Origin: Spartobacteria bacterium
Lineage (GTDB): Bacteria > Verrucomicrobiota > Verrucomicrobiia > Chthoniobacterales > UBA10450
NCBI GenBank assembly: GCA_003167555.1
Contig: PMSN01000023.1
Location: forward strand, 248,001 to 312,000
DNA: 64,000 nucleotides
Direction of reading: 5' to 3'
The notes under the pieces were generated by a model. That model worked only from the letters and a program-made list of their open reading frames with translations. It was not told the DNA's origin and ran no database searches. How positions within the stretch are numbered: the first letter of the stretch is position 1; the number at the start of each line of letters is the position of its first letter. Shown piece after piece: positions 1-10,042 of this stretch. The translations under genes and the position numbers were made by a program.

Positions 1-1
1 G

Positions 2-502
2 ATGGATTGGCGCGGCCAAAATGGCGCGCGCGTAAATCAGATCGGCGAAGTCATCGCGCAGATCCAAAAAAATCCAGGCAGCCGGCGCCTGATCGTGAGC
101 GCGTGGAATCCCGCGGAGATCGAAGACATGGCGCTGCCGCCGTGCCACGCGCTCTTTCAATTCTACGTGCAGAACGGCGAGCTGAGCTGCCAGCTTTATC
201 AACGCAGCGCCGATTTATTTCTCGGCGTGCCGTTCAACATTGCCTCTTATGCGCTGCTCACGATGATGGTCGCGCAAGTCTGCGAGCTGCGCCCCGGTGA
301 GTTCGTCCACACCTTCGGCGATCTGCACCTTTACCAGAATCATCTCGAACAGGCGCGCGAGCAGCTCTCCCGCAATTTCCGTCCGCTTCCGCGGATGCAG
401 CTCAATCCCACCGTGAAAAATATTCACGATTTCCGCTTCGAGGACTTCACTTTGGTGAATTACGATCCGCACCCCGCGATCAAAGCGCCCATCGCCGTAT
501 GA
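2..502 (+). CDS. thyA: Thymidylate synthase, C-terminal part (truncated by window edge)
   Basis: Motifs [33 protein letters not shown] and [16 protein letters not shown] are typical of ThyA; the N-terminus lies outside the window. Confidence 0.95.
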   Translation: MDWRGQNGARVNQIGEVIAQIQKNPGSRRLIVSAWNPAEIEDMALPPCHALFQFYVQNGELSCQLYQRSADLFLGVPFNIASYALLTMMVAQVCELRPGEFVHTFGDLHLYQNHLEQAREQLSRNFRPLPRMQLNPTVKNIHDFRFEDFTLVNYDPHPAIKAPIAV

Positions 503-1056
503 AATTGCCGTTCCCGGCCATTCTCGGGCTCAGTTATTTCGTCTCGGAGTTGGTGCTCGCGCTCACCCGGCGAGCACGCACAAAGGTTGTCTCGAAAGAC
601 GCGAACTCGCTTCGCGTTCTCTGGGTCGTCATTGGCGTGGGCGTGTGGCTGAGCGTCCGGGCTCAATCGCGGTGGCCGGAGGCGATGCTTCCCTCCTGGT
701 GCTTCGAAGCCGGCGTCGCGCTTTTCGTCCTCGGCATTTTCTTGCGCTGGTATTCGATCATTCATCTCGGCCGCTTCTTCACCGTCGATGTTGCGATTGC
801 CTCCGACCATCAACTCGTCAATACGGGGCCGTACAGGTTTGTCCGCCACCCGTCCTACACGGGCGCGTTGCTCGCGTTTATCGGATTCGGCCTGGTCATG
901 CGCAATTGGGCATCGCTGCTCCTCATTTCCGGGCCGATCTTTTTCGCGTTTCTCTACCGCATCAACGTGGAAGAACGCGCGCTGCTCGCAGCGCTTGGCG
1001 AGCGCTATCGCGCCTACAGCAAGAAAACGAAGCGCCTGATCCCGTTCGTTTACTAA
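499..1056 (+). CDS. Isoprenylcysteine carboxyl methyltransferase (ICMT)-family membrane methyltransferase
   Basis: C-terminal [23 protein letters not shown]...[30 protein letters not shown]; multiple TM segments. Confidence 0.85.
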   Translation: MKLPFPAILGLSYFVSELVLALTRRARTKVVSKDANSLRVLWVVIGVGVWLSVRAQSRWPEAMLPSWCFEAGVALFVLGIFLRWYSIIHLGRFFTVDVAIASDHQLVNTGPYRFVRHPSYTGALLAFIGFGLVMRNWASLLLISGPIFFAFLYRINVEERALLAALGERYRAYSKKTKRLIPFVY

Positions 1057-1062
1057 CGCCCG

Positions 1063-3267
1063 CTAGTTGGGCCGCAAGTCGTGATTCGTGCTCGCGGTCG
1101 TCGGGCCGCGATTCAGATCGACCAGGTCGCCCAGAATATTCAGCGTCTCATCACGCTCGGGATCGATCGCCGGCTCTTTCGTGCCGTCGTCCAGGCCGAG
1201 CGAATCGGAGTCGCTATCGGACGCCGCTTCGGGCGCGACTTTGTTTCCGCCTTTTTTGTTGGCGGCCAATTTCCCTGGGAAAAGAATCGGCTGAATGTTC
1301 GGCTTGTCGACGTTGTCGAGCGTGAGACGAATCATGTGCATGTCTTCGACGTTGCGTGCAAGACGTTCCTTCGCGCGCGTTTCTTTGCGCAGCTTGTCTT
1401 CGTTCAACTCCGCCCGGCGCACGTCCTCGTTCAGCGAAATCCGGTTCTCATCGAGGCGCTTCCGGAGCCGTTCCATGTCTTCCATCACGTAATGAAATTC
1501 CGGGTCGGCCTGGACGCGCGCTTCGGAGCGCCGCTTCAGCTCGTCGATAAACAAACCGCGGCCCTCCGACCACTTCGTGAATTTAGCTTTCGGCACTTCA
1601 TCGTACGGCAGACAATTCTTTAGCGCGCCTTCGCCGAATTCAGGAAGATCGCTCAAGGTCGGCAGCACGATATCGGACGCGACCCCATGCAACTGGGTCG
1701 AGCCGCCCGCGACGCGATAAAATTTCTGGATCGTCAATTTCAGCGCGCCGTCGTCCTGCGAACGGTTGCCGAGCAGCGACGTGAACCGGCCGATCTCGAG
1801 GATCGTCTGCACGGTGCCTTTGCCGAAAGTATTCTTGTCGCCCACGATGAGCGCCCGTCCGTAATCTTGGAGCGCGGCCGCAAAAATCTCGCTGGCCGAA
1901 GCGCTCTGCCGGCTCGTCAACACGATCATCGGCCCGGAATAAGCAATGCCCGGATCGGGATCGCTCGAAACGACGATGTTTCCGTTCGAGCCTTTCGTTT
2001 GCACGATCGGTCCCGATTTCAAAAAGAGTCCGGTGAGCGCGATGGCTTCTTCGAGCGAGCCGCCGCCGTTCCAGCGCAGGTCGATGATGAGGCCGGCGAT
2101 GTTTTCTTTCTTCAAGCGCTTCAGCAGCGTGAGCACGTCCTTGGTCGTGCTCTTCTGGTGCTTGTCCATGTCGGCGTAAAACGAGGGCAGCGTGATCCAG
2201 CCCAGCCTGACTTGCTCGCCGTTTGCCTTGTCCTTGATGATGACGTCGGCGCGGGCTTCCTGGTCTTTCAGTTTAATTTCGTCGCGCACCAGCTCGATCG
2301 TCTTGCGCTTCGAAGGGTCGGGCGCGTCCGCCGGAATCACCATCAGCCGGACGTGCGTGCCTTTCTTGCCGCGAATCTGCTCGACCACTTTGTCGAGGCG
2401 CATGTCGCGCACGTCGTTAAATTCTCCGGACCCTTGCGCGACCGCCGTAATCCGGTCGCCCACTTTCAATCGCCCATCCGTCTGTGCCGGACCGCCCGGC
2501 ACGAGGCTCTCGATTTTCGCGTAACCATCTTCTGTCCGCAGCATCGCACCGATGCCGACGAGCGAGAGGCCCATGTTGATGCTGAAATTCTTCAGGTCAG
2601 CCTTGCTCAGATATTCCGAGTGCGGGTCGTAGGTCTGCGCGAGTGCGTCGAGGAAAAGTTTCACCTGCTCTTCCTGGTCCTGCTCGTGGACATTGCGGGC
2701 GAGCCGGTCGTAACGCTTCGCAACCAGTTTCGGGCCGGGCTCGATGGGATGTTCGCTCAGATTTTCCTGGAGCAGCTCGCTCACGATCCGGCCGTGCCAG
2801 ATCGAATCTGCTTCCTCCTCATCTTTCGGCCAGGGCGATTTCTGCCGGCTCATCTCGATTGTCGCGTCGTTCTTGAAATCGATCTGCTGCCCGACCAGCT
2901 CCTTGACCTTCGCCACGCGATCGTCCACCCGCTTCGTGTAGAGATCGTAAATTTCGTAGGCCGGTTTCAGATTCCCGAGGAGCACATCGTCGTCGAGCGA
3001 GGTGCCGTACTTCGCCGTCAACATGTCGACATCCTTTTGGGTGAAGAAGAGATGGCTGAAATCGAGCAGCTCGAGATAGGTGCGGAGAAATTTCTTGGAA
3101 ACCTCGTCGTTGAGCGACTGATGGGTGTAATGACCTTCCTCGAGGAGGCGGCCCACCGACACGGCCACCTGTTCAGCGTCCGATTTTGCCTGGATCGGCC
3201 CGACGGCCAGTGCGAAGGCGAAAAAAACGACAGGGAGAGCGATCAGCGAGCGGGAAATAGGCTTCAT
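1063..3267 (-). CDS. Carboxy-terminal processing (tail-specific) protease, S41 family, with PDZ domain
   Basis: Signal peptide; PDZ region (GIGAMLRTEDGYAKIESLVPGGPAQTDGRLKVGDRI); catalytic SASASEIFAAALQDYGRALIVGDKNTFGKGTVQ. Confidence 0.92.
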   Translation of the reverse strand: MKPISRSLIALPVVFFAFALAVGPIQAKSDAEQVAVSVGRLLEEGHYTHQSLNDEVSKKFLRTYLELLDFSHLFFTQKDVDMLTAKYGTSLDDDVLLGNLKPAYEIYDLYTKRVDDRVAKVKELVGQQIDFKNDATIEMSRQKSPWPKDEEEADSIWHGRIVSELLQENLSEHPIEPGPKLVAKRYDRLARNVHEQDQEEQVKLFLDALAQTYDPHSEYLSKADLKNFSINMGLSLVGIGAMLRTEDGYAKIESLVPGGPAQTDGRLKVGDRITAVAQGSGEFNDVRDMRLDKVVEQIRGKKGTHVRLMVIPADAPDPSKRKTIELVRDEIKLKDQEARADVIIKDKANGEQVRLGWITLPSFYADMDKHQKSTTKDVLTLLKRLKKENIAGLIIDLRWNGGGSLEEAIALTGLFLKSGPIVQTKGSNGNIVVSSDPDPGIAYSGPMIVLTSRQSASASEIFAAALQDYGRALIVGDKNTFGKGTVQTILEIGRFTSLLGNRSQDDGALKLTIQKFYRVAGGSTQLHGVASDIVLPTLSDLPEFGEGALKNCLPYDEVPKAKFTKWSEGRGLFIDELKRRSEARVQADPEFHYVMEDMERLRKRLDENRISLNEDVRRAELNEDKLRKETRAKERLARNVEDMHMIRLTLDNVDKPNIQPILFPGKLAANKKGGNKVAPEAASDSDSDSLGLDDGTKEPAIDPERDETLNILGDLVDLNRGPTTASTNHDLRPN

Positions 3268-3520
3268 TTTCGGAAAAAGAGGTTTCGGATAGTCGCAGAA
3301 TTCAGGCTGAACGCAAGATAACCACGAGGGAAGAGTTCATTTGTAGAGAGTGAGACAACGGCAGCGCCGGAACATTCAAAGAATGCCGGAAACCGGCGCT
3401 CCTGATGCAGCTTTCATTCCTCGACGGCGTCAGCGGGCACAGAAACAATCTCCGGCGCACATTTGTCAGCCCACGCGTGATCAACGATAACTTGCGAAAG
3501 AAATTTGCCGGCGACCAACC

Positions 3521-4135
3521 ATGCGATACGAAACTTTCTGCGGCGGGATTTTTGAAACGAACTGCTACCTGCTCGAGGCGCCCGAAGGATCGATCTTGTT
3601 CGATGCTCCCGACGGCGCCTGCGACTGGCTCGTCTCGACGGGCGCCGTTCCGAAGCTCCTGCTGTTGACGCACGGCCATTTCGATCACGTGCCGGACCTC
3701 GCGAAAATCAAGCGGCGATTCGATTGCCAGATCGGCTGTCACGCCCAGACCGCGCCGATGATTTCGGATCGCGATTTCTTTCGCAGCTTTGGCTTCGAGC
3801 TGGAAATCGAACCGGTCCAGCCGGATTTCCTGATCGAAGCTACGCCGGCCCGCGATTTTCTCGGCCTCGAGATGGAGGTGCTCGAAGTGCCCGGGCATTG
3901 TCCGGGAAGCCTCTGCTTCTTTTCGCGGAAAGATGATTTGCTGATCGGAGGCGATGTCTTATTCGCCGGCGGCGTTGGCCGCTGGGATTTGCCGCAGGGC
4001 GATGGCGACCTGCTCTTCCGCGGGATCAAGACGAAATTATTTCCCCTCGGCGACAACGTCACCGTGCTCCCCGGCCACGGCCCGTCCACCACGATCGGCG
4101 CGGAGCGGCGGACGAATCCATTCGTGCGTTCGTAG
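3521..4135 (+). CDS. MBL-fold metallo-hydrolase (glyoxalase II-like)
   Basis: LLLTHGHFDHVPDLAKI, VPGHCPGSLCFF, GGDVLF, VLPGHGPSTTIGAERRTNPF. Confidence 0.9.
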   Translation: MRYETFCGGIFETNCYLLEAPEGSILFDAPDGACDWLVSTGAVPKLLLLTHGHFDHVPDLAKIKRRFDCQIGCHAQTAPMISDRDFFRSFGFELEIEPVQPDFLIEATPARDFLGLEMEVLEVPGHCPGSLCFFSRKDDLLIGGDVLFAGGVGRWDLPQGDGDLLFRGIKTKLFPLGDNVTVLPGHGPSTTIGAERRTNPFVRS

Positions 4136-4138
4136 AAA

Positions 4139-5437
4139 CTATTGGGTAGTGGCAAGCTGAGCTTCGCGCTTTCGGATCACGTTGAGAGTCACGAGAGCGG
4201 CGAGGGCGCAGATGAGGGCGCCGATCGCCATCGTGGCGGGTGTGCCGAAAAAATCGGCCATGACGCCGGCTTCGAGGCTGCCGAGCGGGATCATTCCCCC
4301 GAAGATCAGCGTCCAGATTCCCATGACACGGCCGCGCATTTCGTCGGGGACAATGGTTTGCAGGACGGTGTTGGAAGTGGAGAAGTAGAGCACGACGCCG
4401 AACCCAACGAGCGCGAGGAGCACGACACTGAGATAGAGATTCTTGTTGAATGCGAAGAGCGCGAGAGTGACGGAGAAAATCCAGACGCCGCCGAGCGCCA
4501 TGACTCGCGTAGGCAGAATGTGACCGGCGCTGGCGACGGTGAGCGCCGCGGCGAGTGCGCCCACGCCGCTGCCGGCCATCAACAGGCCGTAACCGTTCGC
4601 GCCCAGATGCAGAACATCGCGCGCGAACGCCGGCATGAGCACGGAGTAAGACCATCCGAAAATTCCGACGACAGTGAAGAGTGAGAGAATGGTGAGCACG
4701 CGCGGATGCGTCCAGACGTAGCGGAACCCCTCCAGCGCCTGGCCGAGCGCACTCGATTCGGTCTCGACGTGCCTGTGTTCCGGCAGGCGCATCAGAAGAA
4801 GTCCCGCGATGACGGGAATGAAGCTGAGGCCGTCGAAAAGGAAACAGGTGGCGATGCCGACGTGCGCCATGAGAAGGCCCGCGATCGATGGGCCAACGAT
4901 GCGCGCGCAGTTGAACGCGGAACTGTTGAGCGAGATGGCGTTCATCAAATCCTCGCGGCTGGTCATCTCGATCACGAACGATTGCCGCGCCGGCATATCG
5001 AACGCCATCGTGATTCCGCCGAGCACGGCGAGGACGATGATGTGCCACGGCTGCACGAACTTCGCCCAGACGAGCGCGGCCATCGCGAGCGAGAGAATCA
5101 TGAAACAGATTTGAGTCGCGACGACGACGGAACGTTTCGAATAACGATCGGCGACCCAGCCGCCCCAGGTGGCGAAAAAAAGCAGCGGCGCGGAGGCGGC
5201 CGCAGCCACGATGCCGAGCAGCGCCTTCGAGCCGGTGAGTTGATAGACGAGCCAGCCTTGCGCGGTCGTGGTCATCCAGGTGCCGGTGAAAGAGATGAGT
5301 TGGCCGGAAAAATAGAGACGGAAATTCCGGTGCTTGAACGCGGAGAAAGTTTTTCGGAACGAGATGCCGCCGGTCGGCACACGCCGCGGCCGGCCGGTCA
5401 TGTCTTCCGGAATGTTCGCGGTGGAATGAGATGGCAT
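4139..5437 (-). CDS. MFS transporter (EntS/DHA3-like)
   Basis: FRLYFSGQLISFTGTWMTTTAQGWLVYQLTGS; about 12 hydrophobic segments; GGITMAFDMPARQSFVIEM. Confidence 0.88.
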   Translation of the reverse strand: MPSHSTANIPEDMTGRPRRVPTGGISFRKTFSAFKHRNFRLYFSGQLISFTGTWMTTTAQGWLVYQLTGSKALLGIVAAAASAPLLFFATWGGWVADRYSKRSVVVATQICFMILSLAMAALVWAKFVQPWHIIVLAVLGGITMAFDMPARQSFVIEMTSREDLMNAISLNSSAFNCARIVGPSIAGLLMAHVGIATCFLFDGLSFIPVIAGLLLMRLPEHRHVETESSALGQALEGFRYVWTHPRVLTILSLFTVVGIFGWSYSVLMPAFARDVLHLGANGYGLLMAGSGVGALAAALTVASAGHILPTRVMALGGVWIFSVTLALFAFNKNLYLSVVLLALVGFGVVLYFSTSNTVLQTIVPDEMRGRVMGIWTLIFGGMIPLGSLEAGVMADFFGTPATMAIGALICALAALVTLNVIRKREAQLATTQ

Positions 5438-5531
5438 CGGGTAATTCGGGCGAGCGCGTGATTGGAAAAGAAGAGACGGAACATAGCAGCGAACTTAGAA
5501 CTCCCAAAAGTGCGGGCGGCAGGATAGGAAT

Positions 5532-6293
5532 GTGGGCGCGATGTTCAGGATTTTTCTTCTGGTTCTGATTCCGTACGCGTTGGTGTTGTCGGTGCTGTTG
5601 TGGCGGCGGGCGCCCGCTCGCCGCGATGGCAAAACGGCGGCGCGCGAATCGGGAAATCCGTTGCGGGTCCTGGTCATCGGAGCGACGGGCGGGTCGGGAC
5701 GGCAGCTTGTCCAGCAAGCGCTCACGCTCGGGCATCAGGTCACGGCGTTTGTTCGCGATCCGGCGAGGTTGCAAATCGAACATGCGAATCTTCGCGTGGC
5801 GAAAGGCGACGTGCTCGATTACACCTCGGTGGAATCCGCGATGCGCGGGCAGAACGCGGTCCTGAGCGCGCTCGGCCACAGGCGCTTTTTTTATCCGAAC
5901 AGGATTCAATCGGACGGCATGCGCAATATTTTGCGCGCGATGAAAGCCTGCGATGTGCCGCGGCTCGTTTGCGAGACCGCGCTTGGCATCGGAAGCGGCG
6001 TCGGCCGGCTGGGGTTGCCCCACACGTTCTTCATCCTTCCGCTGATCCTGCCGTTCTACATGTGGGACAAACTCCGGCAGGAGGACCTCATCACCGCGAG
6101 CGACCGGGATTGGGTCATTGTGCGGCCGGGCGTGCTAACGAACGGAGCCGCGCGGGGCAGTTATCGTCACGGCCCGGAGGTCGGAAGTTATCTCTGGCCC
6201 GTCCGAATTTCGCGCGCCGATGTTGCGGACTTCATGCTGAAGCAATTGGTGGACGATAGCTACCTGGGCGCTGCGCCAAGACTCGGCTGGTAG
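5532..6293 (+). CDS. NAD(P)H-binding SDR-family oxidoreductase (atypical SDR)
   Basis: RVLVIGATGGSGRQLVQQALTLGHQVTAFVRDPARL nucleotide-binding motif. Confidence 0.88.
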   Translation: MGAMFRIFLLVLIPYALVLSVLLWRRAPARRDGKTAARESGNPLRVLVIGATGGSGRQLVQQALTLGHQVTAFVRDPARLQIEHANLRVAKGDVLDYTSVESAMRGQNAVLSALGHRRFFYPNRIQSDGMRNILRAMKACDVPRLVCETALGIGSGVGRLGLPHTFFILPLILPFYMWDKLRQEDLITASDRDWVIVRPGVLTNGAARGSYRHGPEVGSYLWPVRISRADVADFMLKQLVDDSYLGAAPRLGW

Positions 6294-6347
6294 GTTTTAG
6301 ACGCGAAAAATAATCTGATTGGCGCGGGAGCAGCTTCTTTTTGGGCC

Positions 6348-7247
6348 ATGCCCTTCTTCCGATCGAACGTCTTAGCTTCTGGCAAGGGACTGACGGTCTG
6401 TGCCGTGATCGCGATTCTCTTCGTGATTTTGCCGGAGGCGCAGGCCAAAACATCCAGGCATCGAAAGCACACCGCGTTCGCCGTCGCGCTGGAGCCGTTC
6501 TCTCTCGTGCACTCCGTGGTCCACGCCGTCGCGGCGCCCATTGTGCATAACGCTCCTCGGGTGGCGTTGGCGGCGGCGGTGCTGCCGATCAAGGTCGCCT
6601 ACTACGCGCCACGAAGACGGCAGCGCCCGCCTCGGGCGGAGCAGGTCCAGGACGCCGACGAAGAATCCGACGTGAGACCGATTCGAGTCGCCTACCAAGT
6701 CCCGGGACCGACCGCAACGGCTGCGCCCCGAGCGGACGAAGATTATGATCAGGATTACGATCGAGGGCAGGACGCGCGAAAAGAAGCGAGTCCGCAGATC
6801 GAAGGACGCGGCGATCATCCGACCGTGGCCGGCAGCAGAGCGGTCGTGCGCAACGGAATCGCTTATGCGCCCTCGCGCGCGCCGCAAAGTGTGAAGAGCG
6901 CAATCTGGGCCGCGAACACGATTCGCCGCAAACCCTACATCTGGGGCGGCGGCCACGGTTCCTTTTACGATCGTGGATACGATTGCTCGGGCTCGGTTTC
7001 GTATGCATTACATGGCGCGGGATTGCTGGCGGCGCCGTTGCCATCGAGCGATCTCATGCGTTATGGCGAACGCGGACGCGGACGATGGATCACCATTTAT
7101 TCGCGGCCCGGCCACACCTTCGCAGTTATCGCCGGCCTGCGTCTCGACACGACCGACTTGGGCCATGGCGGCGATGTCGGTCCACGCTGGTATGCGGACG
7201 GGCGCGATACCAGCAGTTACGTCGCGCGTCATCCGGCGGCGTTGTAA
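6348..7247 (+). CDS. Secreted NlpC/P60-like peptidoglycan hydrolase candidate
   Basis: Signal peptide; RRKPYIWGGGHGSFYDRGYDCSGSVSYALHGAGLL with catalytic Cys context; later GHTFAVIAGLRLDTT. Confidence 0.7.
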   Translation: MPFFRSNVLASGKGLTVCAVIAILFVILPEAQAKTSRHRKHTAFAVALEPFSLVHSVVHAVAAPIVHNAPRVALAAAVLPIKVAYYAPRRRQRPPRAEQVQDADEESDVRPIRVAYQVPGPTATAAPRADEDYDQDYDRGQDARKEASPQIEGRGDHPTVAGSRAVVRNGIAYAPSRAPQSVKSAIWAANTIRRKPYIWGGGHGSFYDRGYDCSGSVSYALHGAGLLAAPLPSSDLMRYGERGRGRWITIYSRPGHTFAVIAGLRLDTTDLGHGGDVGPRWYADGRDTSSYVARHPAAL

Positions 7248-7357
7248 GCAGAGGTTCGCCACGGCGAATCCGTCCTTCGGCGGATCGGAGGTCAGGGCAG
7301 ATTTCTGAATCCAAATCGGCCGGGAACCGCATCTCATTCAAAAGATATCCAATTCCT

Positions 7358-8020
7358 ATGAACACCATCACGATCCGGCCGTTTGCGGCGGCGAAACTTT
7401 TGACCTTTGCAGCGCTCTCCTTGGGCGGCTGCCACCTCACCGGCATCAGGGGCAATGGCCACATCGTGACCGACAACCGCCAGGTGACCGAATTCACGAG
7501 TGTGGAAGCTGAAGGCGCGTTTGATATTCAATGGGCGGCCGGCCCCGCCGCGTGCAGCATTACCACCGATGAAAATCTGCTCAGGCATGTCGAGACGAGC
7601 ATGCGTGGCGGCAAACTGCGCCTCGAATGGCACGGCCAACTCCGGCCCACCCACGGAATGAAGGTGACGCTCGCGAGCGCGTCGCTGACCAGCGCGCAGT
7701 TGACGGGCGCGGTGCGGCTCACGGCCACGAAGCTGGCCGGCAAAGGATTCTACCTCGATGGCACTGGCGCCACGCGTGTGACCCTGGACGGAAAAGTGAA
7801 GGAACTGTTGGCGACCATGACCGGCGCGAGCAAGCTCGACGCGAGCGGACTCCAGGTGGAAACAGCCGAGCTGTCGATCTCCGGCGCCGGGAAAGCCGAA
7901 GTGGCGGTGAGTGAGACGTTGAAGGTCGCGATCTCCGGCGCGGGCAAGGTGACTTACACTGGGAATCCGACCGTCGAGAAAGACGTCAGCGGCGCGGGAA
8001 GCATCCGGCGGCGCGAGTAA
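7358..8020 (+). CDS. DUF2807 (GIN domain) lipoprotein
   Basis: Lipobox ALSLGGC; GNGHIVTDNRQVTEFTSVEAEGAFDI...repetitive beta-helix pattern; start at ATG 7358 chosen over the longer ORF. Confidence 0.75.
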   Translation: MNTITIRPFAAAKLLTFAALSLGGCHLTGIRGNGHIVTDNRQVTEFTSVEAEGAFDIQWAAGPAACSITTDENLLRHVETSMRGGKLRLEWHGQLRPTHGMKVTLASASLTSAQLTGAVRLTATKLAGKGFYLDGTGATRVTLDGKVKELLATMTGASKLDASGLQVETAELSISGAGKAEVAVSETLKVAISGAGKVTYTGNPTVEKDVSGAGSIRRRE

Positions 8021-8121
8021 ATCCCCGCGCGCAATTTTCCATCTTCGCCGCCGACGTTGGGTCGAACGCGAACGTGTTGGCAGTGGCGCGTTTTCATCGG
8101 ACGGAGTAAAAAGGTTCTCGC

Positions 8122-9849
8122 ATGAACCGGATCCATCTTTCGATTTTCGCCGCGCTTCTGGCATCGGCTTTCACAGCCTTAGCGCAAAACACGCCGCCAG
8201 TCGTTTCGAGTCAGATCGCGGATTTCACGGAATACGCCGGCGCTCCGGCGCGCTCGCTCGATCTCCTGGCTGCGTTTGCCGATTCCGACGTGAGCGCGGC
8301 CGTGCGGATGACGACGGTGCTTGGAACGATTGACGTTGGATTATTCGGCCAACAGAAACCTATCACGGTCGCGAATTTTCTGAATTACGTCGACCAGGGC
8401 CGGTATTTCATCACCGATCCAACGACGCAACAGTTGGCCTCGAGTTTCATCCATCGATCCGTTCCCGGTTTCGTGATCCAGGGCGGTGGTTTTCTAGGCA
8501 CGGTAAACTCAGCAAATACGACGATTCAACCAACGGGTGTACTGACACTCGCCCCAATTCAAAACGAGCCGGGGCTTTCAAACAAACGCGGAACGATCGC
8601 GATGGCACAGTTCGGTTCCGACGCGAACAGCGCGACGAGCCAATGGTTCATCAATCTCGCGGACAATGGCGGCCCTCCCAATAATCTCGACATCCGGAAT
8701 AATAACGCCGGGCCTTACGCCGTCTTCGGCCGAGTCGTGAACAACGGCATGACGGTCGTCGATGCCATCGCCGCGCTACCCAAATTTAATGGCGGTGGCT
8801 CGTTTACCGAGCTCCCGGTGCGAAATTACATGAGTCCGAATGCGGTGAAGGTTGCGAACCTTGTCTCTATTCCCGGAATCACACGGATTTCGCCATTAAT
8901 CTTTTCCGCGATGAGTAATAACACGTCCATCGCGGACGCCACCGTGAGCGGCACTAAATTACTCGTAGCCGGCAAACAAATTGGAAGCGCAATGATCACC
9001 GTGACCGCGACCGATCTCGACGGCGCGCCGGTTTCGCAGCAGTTCACCGTGAACGTCGTCGCCGGTCCGGGCCGGCTCGTCCAACTCTCCACCCGCATGC
9101 AGGTCGGCACCGGCGACAACGCGCTCATCGGCGGATTCATCATGCGCGGGCCTTCGCCGAAGCGGCTCATGATCCGCGGGATCGGGCCGTCGAGCGGATT
9201 GAATGGCGCGCTGGCCGATCCCGTTCTGGAATTGCACGATGGCACCGGCGCGGTCATCGCCAGCAACGACAACTGGGGCGACGCGGCCAACAAGCAGGAC
9301 ATCATCGACACTGGCATCGCGCCGGCATCGCCTAACGAGTCAGCCATTCTCATCACGGTTGCCTCCGATCCGAATAACGCGAACTACACGGCGATCGTGC
9401 GAGGAGTGAACAACACAACCGGCCTCGGCCTGGTGGAAGTTTACGATCTGGACAGCGGGCCGGGCTCGACGCTGCTGAATATCTCGACGCGCGGCCAGGT
9501 CAATGTCGATCCGAATGCCTTGATCGGCGGTTTCTTTGTCGGCGGCACTGATTCGAAAAAAATTCTGGTACGGGCGATCGGGCCGTCGCTGGCGGCGTCA
9601 AATGTGCCGAACCCGCTGGCCGATCCGACCCTGGAGCTTCGCAATGGCAACGGGACGTTGATCGAACAAAACGACGATTGGGGCTCGAGTCCGGAGCACG
9701 CCGATATCCAATCAAGCGGTCTGGTTCCGACGAATCCGAAAGAATCGGCGGTGCTCCAAACGCTCGCCGCCGGCCAATACACCGCCATTGTGCGCGGCGT
9801 GAATAATGGGACCGGGGTTGGTTCAGTCGAAGTTTATCAGCTGCCGTAG
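8122..9849 (+). CDS. Secreted cyclophilin-type peptidyl-prolyl isomerase with two C-terminal tandem 'IRAIGPSL' repeat domains
   Basis: Cyclophilin motifs FIHRSVPGFVIQGGGF and NKRGTIAMAQFGSDANSATSQWFINL; two ~125-aa repeats (STRMQVGTGDNALIGGF.../STRGQVNVDPNALIGGF...). Confidence 0.85.
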   Translation: MNRIHLSIFAALLASAFTALAQNTPPVVSSQIADFTEYAGAPARSLDLLAAFADSDVSAAVRMTTVLGTIDVGLFGQQKPITVANFLNYVDQGRYFITDPTTQQLASSFIHRSVPGFVIQGGGFLGTVNSANTTIQPTGVLTLAPIQNEPGLSNKRGTIAMAQFGSDANSATSQWFINLADNGGPPNNLDIRNNNAGPYAVFGRVVNNGMTVVDAIAALPKFNGGGSFTELPVRNYMSPNAVKVANLVSIPGITRISPLIFSAMSNNTSIADATVSGTKLLVAGKQIGSAMITVTATDLDGAPVSQQFTVNVVAGPGRLVQLSTRMQVGTGDNALIGGFIMRGPSPKRLMIRGIGPSSGLNGALADPVLELHDGTGAVIASNDNWGDAANKQDIIDTGIAPASPNESAILITVASDPNNANYTAIVRGVNNTTGLGLVEVYDLDSGPGSTLLNISTRGQVNVDPNALIGGFFVGGTDSKKILVRAIGPSLAASNVPNPLADPTLELRNGNGTLIEQNDDWGSSPEHADIQSSGLVPTNPKESAVLQTLAAGQYTAIVRGVNNGTGVGSVEVYQLP

Positions 9850-9867
9850 CGGCGGGCGTTTTGCAGC

Positions 9868-10027
9868 TGTCATCCCAAGGCGCGCAGACGCCGAGGGACC
9901 TCACGCAAGCTCACGCGCGCGCTTCCGCGAAACGCCACACCGCTCATGTTCTCGGCGCTGGGCGCGCGCAAGCTGATCCGCATTGCAACTGCGAGGTCCC
10001 TCGCCGTCTGCGCGGCTCCGGATGACA
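9868..10027. repeat. Long palindromic repeat, family B copy 1
   Basis: TGTCATCCCAAGGCGCGCAGACGCCGAGGGACCTC...GAGGTCCCTCGCCGTCTGCGCGGCTCCGGATGACA. Confidence 0.9.
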
Positions 10028-10042
10028 TGGCATTGAGCGCCC

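Noticed and set aside
1687-3321. 544-aa plus-strand ORF opposite the S41 protease
   Set aside because: Shadow ORF produced by GC-rich codon bias; the minus-strand protein has clear family motifs, the plus translation has none.
4059-6023. 654-aa minus-strand ORF spanning the MBL, MFS and SDR genes
   Set aside because: Crosses three well-supported genes on both strands; low-complexity R/H-rich translation.
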